From an uncultured Erysipelotrichaceae bacterium (GTDB taxonomy: Bacteria > Bacillota_I > Bacilli_A > Erysipelotrichales > Erysipelotrichaceae): a stretch of DNA of 63,218 bases. The stretch covers positions 1-63,218 of the forward strand of contig OMYM01000334.1 in the NCBI GenBank assembly GCA_900315225.1, written 5' to 3'. The notes under the pieces were generated by a model, which was not told the origin of the DNA, did no database searches, and saw nothing but the letters and a program-made list of their open reading frames with translations. The translations under genes and the position numbers were made by a program. How positions within the stretch are numbered: position 1 is the stretch's first letter; every line of letters begins with the position of its first letter. This document shows, one piece after another, positions 8,339-18,300 of the stretch.

Positions 8339-9733
8339 ATGGATATCGGTAAAATACTGACAAACTTTGACGACATTCTGTACACTTGGTTGCTCATCTA
8401 CATGCTTGCCGGGGCAGGCATATATTTCACCATCAAGACACGCTTTGTCCAGATCCGTCTGTTCAAGGATGCAATCATTGCCATGACGGAAAAGAAATCG
8501 CACGAAAAAGGTGTCTCTTCCTTCCAGGCACTCATGATCGCCACGGCTTCCCGCGTTGGCACAGGAAACATGGCAGGGGTTGCCACGGCGATCATTTCAG
8601 GTGGACCTGGCGCGGCTTTTTGGATGTGGCTCATGGCAATCCTAGGCTCTGCCTCAGCTTTTATCGAGTCCACTCTTGCCCAGATCTACAAGAAGAAAGA
8701 AGGGCATTCATTCAAGGGAGGACCAGCCTACTACATCGAAAAAGCACTTCATGCAAGATGGCTTGGCATTGTCTTTGCTATCTCTCTGATCCTGACGTTT
8801 GCCTTTGGCTTCAATGGCCTACAGGCATATAACATCGTCTCTGCCCTTGACTACTACATTCCCGATATTTCTGCCAGCAACGTTCCCACCATCGTCGGGG
8901 TCATACTGTGCGTTGTTTCCATGGCTTTGTTTTTTGGCGGCACCGACAAGATCTCCAAGTTATCCGAGATCCTTGTCCCCTTCATGGCAATCATCTACAT
9001 TGCTATCGGTCTTTTCTGCATCGTGACACATATCACAGCCATCCCCTCTATCCTTGTCATGATCGTCAAGGATGCATTCAACCTCAAGGCAATCTTTGGC
9101 GCTTTCACTGGTTCCTGCATGGTCTATGGCATCAAGCGCGGCTTGTTTTCCAACGAGGCAGGCATGGGTTCCGCCCCTAACGCTTCTGCCTCTGCCCAGG
9201 TATCCCACCCGGCAAAACAAGGTCTTGCCCAGGTAATCTCGGTGTACATCGATACCTTGCTCATCTGCTCGACAACCGTATTCGTTGTGCTGCTTACCGG
9301 GGTATACACGGGATCGCAATACGATGGAATCCCCTTGATCCAACACTCTGTCGCAACAATCCTAGGTCCCATCGGCATCCACATCATCACCATTTCCGTT
9401 ATTCTTTTTGCCTTTACCTCGATTATCGGCAACTATTTCTACGCCGAAAGCAACATCCTGTTCATCACGCGAAACAAAACCGTCATGAATGTATTCCGCG
9501 TCTTGGCAGGCTTGATGGTATTCATCGGGGCGCGCAACTCCATGTCCGTTGCATGGGCATTGGCCGATATCACCATGGGATTCGAAGCAATCGTCAATAT
9601 CATTGTCATCGTCTTGCTTGGCAACATTGCCTTCAAGGCATTGGAAGACTACGAAAAACAAAAAGCCGATGGCTTGGACCCCGTCTTCCACGAAGCCAAC
9701 ATCGGTCTTCACAACACAGATATCTGGAAATGA
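8339..9733 (+). CDS. Alanine/glycine:cation symporter (AGCS family)
   Basis: A 464-residue secondary transporter importing alanine or glycine with sodium or protons. Family motifs are TASRVGTGNMAGVATAI near residue 70 and KRGLFSNEAGMGSAPNASAS near 265-285, with about 11 membrane spans. The ATG at 8339 follows AAGGAGG, so the longer upstream reading is not coding. Its stop abuts the stop of the convergent PAP2 gene with no spacer. Which amino acid it carries is not decided by sequence. Confidence 0.93.
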   Translation: MDIGKILTNFDDILYTWLLIYMLAGAGIYFTIKTRFVQIRLFKDAIIAMTEKKSHEKGVSSFQALMIATASRVGTGNMAGVATAIISGGPGAAFWMWLMAILGSASAFIESTLAQIYKKKEGHSFKGGPAYYIEKALHARWLGIVFAISLILTFAFGFNGLQAYNIVSALDYYIPDISASNVPTIVGVILCVVSMALFFGGTDKISKLSEILVPFMAIIYIAIGLFCIVTHITAIPSILVMIVKDAFNLKAIFGAFTGSCMVYGIKRGLFSNEAGMGSAPNASASAQVSHPAKQGLAQVISVYIDTLLICSTTVFVVLLTGVYTGSQYDGIPLIQHSVATILGPIGIHIITISVILFAFTSIIGNYFYAESNILFITRNKTVMNVFRVLAGLMVFIGARNSMSVAWALADITMGFEAIVNIIVIVLLGNIAFKALEDYEKQKADGLDPVFHEANIGLHNTDIWK

Positions 9734-10648
9734 TCAACTCTTTTCGTAATATTTGAATGACATCGGATATATCCCAAAGGTGAGAAACGAAGCGATCATG
9801 TAGCGTATTAGCCGTATCAACAACGCCATCATGCGTCCCGATGCCAAGAATGCTTCAGCAAACGGCATCTTCAACAAGTAGTTTGTTCCTAGATACACTG
9901 CCAAGCCACCCATAACCCTGAAAATCGTTGTCTTGATATCACGGGTATTTTGGAAACCTACGAAACGCTCTTCGAACCAATCGGCGAGAAAGAACCCCAT
10001 CGCAAGCCCAAGGGATGAATAATAATCCTCGCTCCGACAGAAGAAAACCCCGATACACCCCACCGCCAGCAACTGTCCATGCGCAACATGCCTGTTGCTG
10101 GCGTGTTTTTCCAGATACCCCATGAGCAATATCACGCTTATCCCCAAAAGCCAGCCAACAAGCACATCCGTGGGATAATGCACGCCTGCCACCACCCTTG
10201 CCAAGCCCACAAGCAAGGGAATCACAATCCCCGCAATGCGATATCGTTTTTCTTGTTTCTCCTTGGCCAGTGTTCCATACGCGACCATGGAATTCGTGCT
10301 ATGCCCCGAAGGAAAGGAAAAACCTTGCGCCTTGACATCGTATATGTCCCTATCCTGCTTGATTGGCCGCAAGCATTTTATCTCCTCGTGGTCCATGTAT
10401 GGTCTTCGACGAAGAACCATGTTTTTCAACATGGTGTTGAACACCAAGCCAATGCATATATTCGAGGTAATGATACGCCCAAGTTCCTTATCGTAGCACC
10501 AATAGAGAAAGATTAACAACGCAACCAAGACAATCTCTTCCCCAAACAAACTGAATACATTCGCAAAGACCAGCCCAACAATGCCTAGCATCGATTGGAG
10601 CCATGTTATCAAGGCAATCTCCCAATCGAAAGCAAATGCCATGCCCAT
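9734..10648 (-). CDS. PAP2-family membrane phosphatase
   Basis: 304 residues carrying the three PAP2 catalytic motifs: K75...RRRP (to 83), PSGHS 113-117, and R151-x5-H157-x3-D161. Such enzymes dephosphorylate lipid phosphates such as undecaprenyl pyrophosphate or phosphatidic acid on the outer membrane face. There are hydrophobic spans before, between and after the motifs, with extra C-terminal spans of unknown role. CCTCCTT on the plus strand (an AAGGAGG site) lies 7 bp before the start. It ends flush against the convergent symporter gene. Confidence 0.9.
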   Translation of the reverse strand: MGMAFAFDWEIALITWLQSMLGIVGLVFANVFSLFGEEIVLVALLIFLYWCYDKELGRIITSNICIGLVFNTMLKNMVLRRRPYMDHEEIKCLRPIKQDRDIYDVKAQGFSFPSGHSTNSMVAYGTLAKEKQEKRYRIAGIVIPLLVGLARVVAGVHYPTDVLVGWLLGISVILLMGYLEKHASNRHVAHGQLLAVGCIGVFFCRSEDYYSSLGLAMGFFLADWFEERFVGFQNTRDIKTTIFRVMGGLAVYLGTNYLLKMPFAEAFLASGRMMALLIRLIRYMIASFLTFGIYPMSFKYYEKS

Positions 10649-10756
10649 GTCATGCCCTCCTTTTCAACCTATCCATTATACTTGAAGCAGGCAATTAAAC
10701 AATACTTCATTTTTTGCTGTGGGCTGTGTCTTTTGGCGCAAAATTGATATATTGTA

Positions 10757-10785
10757 TTGAAGTCGCAAGATCTCTGACTTATAAT
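10757..10785 (+). promoter_or_regulatory. Sigma-A promoter of pyk
   Basis: TTGAAG (10757-10762), exactly 17 bp, then TATAAT (10780-10785), about 40 bp upstream of the pyruvate kinase ribosome site. Confidence 0.8.
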
Positions 10786-10831
10786 ATAAAACGATTCATA
10801 CATATACGTAATCACAACAAGGAGATAAATA

Positions 10832-12247
10832 ATGAGAAAGACAAAAATCATCTGCACAATCGGTCCTTCCAGCGAAGACCGCGAGACATTCAAGAAGATG
10901 TGTGAGGCAGGGTTGAATGTCGCCCGCCTGAATTTCTCCCATGGGACACACGAGGAACACCAAAAAAAGATCGACATGATCAAGTCTGTCCGCGAGGAAC
11001 TTGGTCTTCCCATTGCGCTCATGCTTGACACCAAGGGACCTGAATACCGCATCAAGACATTCAAGGATGGCAAAATCACCCTGAAGGAAAACGATACCTT
11101 CACTTTCACCACCAGGGATATCGTTGGCGATGAGAGCATTGTTTCCGTCAGCTATGCCGGCCTAGCGGACGAGATTTATGTTGGTGATTCGATTCTGGTA
11201 AACAACGGTTTGGTCAATTTCGAGGTCGTATCCATCGAAGGAACGGAAATTCATTGCAAGGTTGTTAATGGTGGCGTTCTTTCCGACCGCAAGAGCATGT
11301 CCTTCCCTGGCAAGATCCTAAAGCAGGAATACTTGAGCGAGCAGGACAAGAGCGACTTGTTGTTTGGCATCAAGAACGAGGTAGACTTCGTTGCTGCATC
11401 GTTTGTCTCGACCAAGCAAGACATCATGGATCTCAAGAACTTCCTCAAGGCCAACGGTGGTGGAGACATCGACATTATCGCCAAGATCGAAAACCAGTCC
11501 GGCATTGACAATATCGATGATATTTGCGATGCATGCGAAGGCATCATGGTCGCTAGAGGTGACCTTGGCGTAGAAGTTCCTTACGCCGAATTGCCAGGCA
11601 TCCAGAAATACCTGATCAACAAGTGCAGAAGACGTGGCATGCGTGTCATAACCGCTACCGAGATGCTTGAAAGCATGATCTCCAACCCACGTCCCACCCG
11701 TGCCGAGATCTCCGACGTTGCTAACGCGGTCTATGATGGCACCAGTGCCATCATGTTGTCAGGCGAATCCGCTGCCGGCAAATACCCCGTGGAAGCAGTA
11801 CGCGTCATGAGTCGTATCGCGGAAAAGACCGAAAGCCACATCGACTACAACAATAATTTCCATTCCGAAAGATATGTCATCCACAACAGGGTGGATGCCA
11901 TCTCCCATGCAGCATGCACCATGGCGATCGACCTGAACGCAAGCGCCATCATCGTCACTTCCCTTTCAGGCTTGACCGTCCGCATGGTTTCCCGTTTCCG
12001 TCCTTCCACGCCAATTCTTGGCTTGGCCACAAGCACTCGTGCATGGTACAAGCTCGCCTTGTCATGGGGTGTCGTTCCGTTATTGACAGAACAGTTCCCG
12101 ACCATGGACGTCTTGTATTTCTTTGCGCTAAGGGCAGCGAAGAAGCAGCTGAATCTAAAGGCTGGCGAAACGGTTGTCATGACGGGTGGAAACACCAATG
12201 GCATTTCCGGTAGCACAAACGTCTTGCGCATCGAGACAATCTCTTGA
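10832..12247 (+). CDS. pyk: Pyruvate kinase
   Basis: 471 residues converting phosphoenolpyruvate and ADP to pyruvate and ATP, the last step of glycolysis. The N-terminal TKIICTIGPSS, the substrate-site MLDTKGPEYRI, the catalytic segment IDIIAKIENQSGIDN and MVARGDLGVEVP near 240 are all present, followed by the C-terminal allosteric domain. The extra PEP-utiliser-like C-terminal domain found in Bacillus enzymes is absent. AAGGAG precedes the ATG and a strong promoter lies upstream; the gene appears monocistronic. Confidence 0.97.
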   Translation: MRKTKIICTIGPSSEDRETFKKMCEAGLNVARLNFSHGTHEEHQKKIDMIKSVREELGLPIALMLDTKGPEYRIKTFKDGKITLKENDTFTFTTRDIVGDESIVSVSYAGLADEIYVGDSILVNNGLVNFEVVSIEGTEIHCKVVNGGVLSDRKSMSFPGKILKQEYLSEQDKSDLLFGIKNEVDFVAASFVSTKQDIMDLKNFLKANGGGDIDIIAKIENQSGIDNIDDICDACEGIMVARGDLGVEVPYAELPGIQKYLINKCRRRGMRVITATEMLESMISNPRPTRAEISDVANAVYDGTSAIMLSGESAAGKYPVEAVRVMSRIAEKTESHIDYNNNFHSERYVIHNRVDAISHAACTMAIDLNASAIIVTSLSGLTVRMVSRFRPSTPILGLATSTRAWYKLALSWGVVPLLTEQFPTMDVLYFFALRAAKKQLNLKAGETVVMTGGNTNGISGSTNVLRIETIS

Positions 12248-12253
12248 TCCACT

Positions 12254-12285
12254 AACGCCATCCCAGCAATGGGCCGGCGTTTTTT
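12254..12285 (+). terminator. pyk terminator
   Basis: An AACGCC ... GGCGTT stem with an inner TCCCA/TGGG helix and a T6 tract directly after the pyk stop. It is imperfect but well placed. Confidence 0.65.
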
Positions 12286-12293
12286 CATGCACA

Positions 12294-12324
12294 AAAGGCA
12301 AGAAGCGATATGCTTCTTGCCTTT
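12294..12324. terminator. Terminator of the giant repeat-protein gene
   Basis: A perfect 13-bp stem (AAAGGCAAGAAGC, loop GATAT). Read leftward it is followed by TTTTGT, just after the stop of the giant gene at 12333. Confidence 0.7.
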
Positions 12325-12332
12325 GTTGCGTA

Positions 12333-15300
12333 TTAGGCAAACACAAGATTAGGGTTACGACCAAACGTCAACCCCGGCACTTCATCTTGCTTGTAGATTC
12401 TACGAAGCAGGAAGTGAAGCTCATGCTTGTCGAGAATATCGTATTCTTTCATGAGTTCAGGATGTGCGTCAAACAATGTCTCGGTAGACATCTCCAGACC
12501 ATGGAATTGTCCAAGATCCAGCTCATCCTTGAGCTTTGTATAGTCTCTAGAATCAATGTCATAGAAACGCAAGACTGTCTTAGAACGGCACAAGACATGA
12601 CGTCCCCTCATCATTCTTTGCATGATCTTTGTTTCGGATCCTTCGACCCAGGCAAGCTGGGGATATTCGTCAAGGTGATAAATGGCGATAAAGTCTTTAT
12701 AGTATTCCGCAAATTGGGCAATGTCTGTTTGTTCCGTACACCTAGTCTTGAGGATGTAGTCTTCCATGACCTGCTTGTTTACAAGCAAATCCACGCCTTC
12801 CAGGCGCACAATGCTCTTGCGGCGATATTTCTCTATGCCCTCCTTTACGTTCTTTGGCGCATTGGGATCCTCTAGCACTCCCATCATATCCCTTGTGCCT
12901 TTCTTGTAGTACAACGCCAGGAAATTCAAGGTCTCTGCACTGATATTCATGAATCCCTGGTATGCATCGTCAGGTATGTTGTATGTCTGGTATACATGGG
13001 CAAGGCGATCCTCTTCCATCATATCGGTTCCATAATGTTCCAGACTTGCGACACGAAGCTCATCCGCGCCTTGTCTGACCATTGCCTTGACTTGTTGCAC
13101 ATCCAAACCAATGGTATCGCCGATCTGTTCATAGGAATCGCCGCCAAGGCAACGCAACAGAACTCTTGCCATGCGGTCATTGCCCATTTCCATGGCAACT
13201 ATTCTCGCTCTTGGAAGAACAATCGCATATCTTCCCTTTTTAACCGTTATATCATAATTGTCCAACATATCGCTGAGATATGTATAGAAGTCTCTTGGAT
13301 CGATGCCTGAAGCCTCGACAAGCTCGCTCTCGGTAAAGCTCTTGAGCGGATTGTTCTTAAGAACCTGATACACGGTGTTATCAAGGATAGCATCGGTTTC
13401 TTCGCTTGCGTTTAGATAATCCTCGCGCAAGTTGTTATAGTAGCGTCTGACATACACACTCGCCAAAGAAACCATGCCCTTGGCAAATGCATCGCAAAGC
13501 TCTTTCTCATAGCGTATGCCTTCCCTCGCCAAGGCATCAAAGTCATCCTGCGGCAAGGCAAATTCGTCTATGAGTCCTCCCTCGCGCTCAATATACTCCT
13601 CAAACGTTTCCTGCGGTTCATCCGCATATCTTTCGGCTTTCTCCTTGATGGAGAAGATCAAATCGTTTGCTTCGACCATATCCACATCGGGATAGCTGGC
13701 AAGTTGCCCTGAATAATACGCATCCATCAACTGGCTGTACAACACAATGCCATGGCTTGCCAAGGAATCATAGAGATCTTGCGTCGTCTCATCGACAATC
13801 GCATGGTCGCAATCCTCCAGATACTTCTGGACATTTTCATCCATTGGCTCGACAATCTCATTGACCACAAATGTCTCGGCATCATCCATGCCATAGTCGT
13901 TTAGCGGCGTGTCATCGGTGATCTCATCCACGACAAACGACTCCATGTCATCCAAGTCATAGTTGTACACCGGCAAGTCATCCATATTGATCGATGGAGT
14001 GTAATAATCGTTGCTTTCCTCTTTCTGTTCTTCGTCATCATCGTCAAAGAACGGTATTTGCATTTGTTGCGGCGCTTCTTCCTTGAACAGATTCTTCAGC
14101 GTCTCAAGGCCATCAAAGTCATACGGGAAGCCAACGTCTTCCATCTCCTCGTAGATGTCCTTGTATTTAGCAACAATGAGGTCGCGACAAGACGCAACGT
14201 TTGCCTTGCCCATGCCACGGGTATTCGTAAACGCATCTTGATCCTTCATGGCGGAAAGAAGATCCCCTTCGGTCACAATGGATAGCTTGGCAAGCAGGTT
14301 ATACGCGCGCGTAGAAAGAATATCCTTGTCATCTTCCAGCAAAGTGTCACGCATGCTTTCGATTCTCTCGCGGAAATCAGTCTTGATCTCCGTCTGTGGC
14401 AAGAATGATGGAATCTCCACTGGCGTGGAAGTCTTTGGCTCCACCACCTTCTCGCTGACAGGTTTCTCTTCCTCGGCAACTCTTTCCTCTCTTGCGCCAA
14501 TGGCATTGTCATACAACGCTTCCACTGCCGCAAGGTCTTGCCCATTGAATGGATATCTCAGATTATTGAGAATCCACCTATATTGGGCATATTTCTTATC
14601 CAGATACTCCTCGACCTGCTCCAAGGCTCTTTCACCCAACCCCTTGGCCAAGACAAAATCCTTGCCCTTGGAGAAATCATACAGTTCCCCATCCGTTGCA
14701 ATATTCAATTGCGCAAGGCTATAGGCAACCCTTGGACTCAAAGATCCAGGCGTAATCTTTTCGTTGCACTTATGCACAAGATCCGCAAACAGTACTTCCC
14801 TGATCTCTTTCTGGATATAATCATCGGATGTATTGCGCAACGTCTCTCTATCGTAGATCGCCGCCAAGTCGACATCATACACCGATCTTCTCTTCGAGGC
14901 ACTTTCCAAGGCATTCTCGAACAACTCCTCGATTTGCGACCAATTCCCTATCTCCAACGGATAAGACACTTCCTGCAACAAGCAAAGGATAGCACCAAAC
15001 TTGTTTCTCATATACTCCCCAAGATCCTCAGCAAGCTTATCGCCAAGGACACGGGACATCTCTTCCGTCTTCTGGGTCATTGCCTGAAAGACATCGCTGT
15101 CTTTCTTGATATCGTTCTTATACAAGATTCCCATGGCACGAGAAGTAAAGCGTTGTTCATCAATAGGCTCATCAGACACCTTGATGTACTCCTGCAAAAG
15201 CGCATCACGCATCATGTTTTCTGCCTGGGCATGTGACAAACCCTTCTTTTCCGCATCATGGTATGCCTTGCATGCCATTGCGGCAAGGTCTTTCAAGCGT

Positions 15301-18300
15301 GCTTGCTCAAGAATCTCCTCATGTACCTCTACTTCTTCTACGGGAGGTTCTTCTGGGATCACTTGAGGAGTTTCTTCTTGCGGCTTGGCACTTGTTAATT
15401 CAGATTTCTCTTCGAAGGGTGCTTCGATTGGCTGGTTTGTTTCCTCAGGCTGCGCTACTGGGGTTTCCTCGACTGGCTCACTTGTTTCTTCTGGTTGTTC
15501 CTGGGGAGCTTCCTCAACTGGTTCGCTTGTTTCTTCTGGTTGTTCCTGCGGAACTTCCTCGATTGGTTCGCTTGTTTCCTCAGGTTGTTCCTGGGGAGCT
15601 TCCTCGATTGACTCGTTTGTTTCCTCGGGTTGTTCCTGCGGGGCTTCCTCGATTGGTTCGTTTGCTTCCTCGATTGGCAAAAGAATCTCTTGTTCTGGAT
15701 CTTCCATGTCGCCAAAGAGCGACTTCAGATAGGAAAGCCCTTCGAATTGAACAGGGAATCCTTGTTCCTTCAGCTTCTCGTAGTGATACGCATAATACTC
15801 TTTGAAGTATTCTTTGATTCTTTCAATCGTTGCGGCTGCTATGCCTTTTTCGGACCTAAAGGCTTTCATGTTGGACATGGCCGAAAGGAGTTTTCTGTCT
15901 GTGTCATATCCAAGCTTCATCAAAGTGTGGTATGTCACGGGACTGAACATTTTTTCGTCTATTTGGGAGTCCAGCATTTCATCGATTGTCCATCCTTCAA
16001 TGACCTCTTGACCATCAAAGAGAGACTTGAGATATGTAAGTCCGACAAACTGGAGCGGGAAGCCCTGGTCTTTTTGATCCTCATAGAAAGGCTCGTAGTA
16101 GTCAGAGAAATATGAATCGATCTCTTCACGTTCTCTTTCATTGAAAGATGTGCCTTTGTCCATGATAGCCAAAAGGTCTTTGTCTTTTGCCACATGAAAC
16201 TTTCTTAGCGATAAAACAAGGGGACGGGAGAAACGGGAATAATCGATGGGCGATTCCAGCATTTCCGCAAGCGTTGGAATGTATTCTGTCTCGCCCAGAG
16301 CGACCATCAGGTAGTCTCTTCCAGGAAAGCCATCAGTTGCCTTTAGGCTGTCCAAAAGGTGGCTGTATCGTTTTACAAGGTATTCCTTGATGATATCTCC
16401 CGTTGCGCCACCAAAGCCATCTTCATATTCAAAGCCATGGTCTTTTTCCGCCAGTTTCAACAAATCGCCATCGGTTGAAACACCCTTGTTCATTAACACA
16501 TTATATAAGCGGAAACCGAGAGTCTTACGGCTGATCGGCATTTCCAGCATTTCCGCAAGGGTTTTGTTTTCAAGGTTTTCTTCGGTTGGTCCTTGGACTA
16601 GCGTGCCATTGTCAAATAGATTCTGCAGATATCCTAGGCCAGGGAATGATTCGGGGAATCCCTGTGCCTTCATCTTGGCGAACATTTCGGCGTAGCGGTT
16701 GCGGCAATAACCGTTGATATCACGAGCAAAGACACGAGCGTTGCCTGCGAATGACTTCAATGATTCAAAGTCTTCAAGTCTTTCCAAGAGCGCACGGTCG
16801 GTCTCGATTCCCTGTTCCTGCAGCACGTTCCAGGAGCGAGAAGCAAACCTATCTTTGTCCAATGGCGAATCCAGCAGTTTCTGTAGGTTATCGCCAACGG
16901 GCATCTTTAAATTATCTGATTGTTCATTCTCCGTTCTGACATGGAACACACGCATCATATAGCTTTGCCCTGGCATCGCCTCTGGGAAGCCTTTCTCTTG
17001 CATATTCGTGAAAAGATGGGCGTATCTCTTGCGTAGATGGGCATTGATGTCACGGATAAAGACACGGTCGTTTCCCGTCGCTGCCTTGAAGGATTCAAAG
17101 TCATCCAGTTTTTCCAAGAGCGCACGGTCAGTGTCGATGTTCAATTGTTCAATGTATCTTTTGGAACGTGAACTGAAGCAATCAAGTTCCAATGGGGAAT
17201 CCAACAACTCTTCCAAGGATTTGGCGGAATAGTCGATGAATGGATTTGCTTTCTCGGACGCAATGCCAAACAAGCCAAGCACATAGTCTTTTCCAGCGAA
17301 TTCTTTCTTGAAGCCTTCTTCCTTCATCTGTTCAAACACATGGACGTATCTGCGCTTGATAAAGCGATTGATGTCACGGATAAATACGTGGTCGTTATCA
17401 ATTGCTTCCTTGAAGGATTCGATGTCATCCAGTTTTTCCAGCAACGCACGGTTGGTGTCGATGTTCAGCTGCTCAAGGTATTTCTGGGAGCGGGGAACAA
17501 AGGACGCAATGTCCAATGGCGTATCCAGCAATTCTTCCAGCGACAATGAAGAGTAATCTACGGCAGGATGGATTTCTTCGGCTTGCACGCGGAACAAGCG
17601 GAACAAATAGTTTCTTCCCGCAAAATCATCTTTGAAGCCTTCTTTTCTCATGCGCTCGAATTCACGGATATATCTACGTCTTATATAGCCATTGATGTCG
17701 CGAATAAAGACACGGTCGCTACCTGTTTCCTGTCTGAATGCATCCCAATCCTGTAGCTGTTCGAACAATGAGCGGTCGGTCGTGATGCCCAACTGTTCCA
17801 GGTAGCCTTGCGAACGAGGGCTGAATTCATCTAGCACAATCGAAGAATCCAGTAGCTCGGGAAGTGTCATCAAGGCAATGTCGCGTTCTGTTTCCGCTGT
17901 CGCATCGGTATCTTGTTCTTCCTGGGGAAGGACGACCTTGAACAGCTGCAGTATGTAGTCTCTGCCTGGGAATGTATCCTTGAAGCCATCTTCCTTCATC
18001 TGCTCAACCGCATGGGCGTATTTGTCGCGGATGTAGTTGTTTATGTCGCGCACAACAACGCGATCACTGTCGATGGATGCCTTGAAGGATGCCATGTCTT
18101 CCAGCTTCGCAAACAATTCCCCATCGGTAGAGACACCCATTTGCTCGATGTAGGACTGGGAGCGAACGCAGAAACGATCAGTCTCAAGCGGGGAGCCTAA
18201 TAGCTCAGATAGCGTCATCGATTCATAGCCTGGTACTTCTTCGTCCTGCTCAATATGCACCTTGAAAACATGCAAAAGATAATTTTTTCCAACAAATGTT

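Noticed and set aside
15420-15672. 45-bp tandem repeats considered as CRISPR
   Set aside because: Units are contiguous without unique spacers and are in frame within the giant gene.
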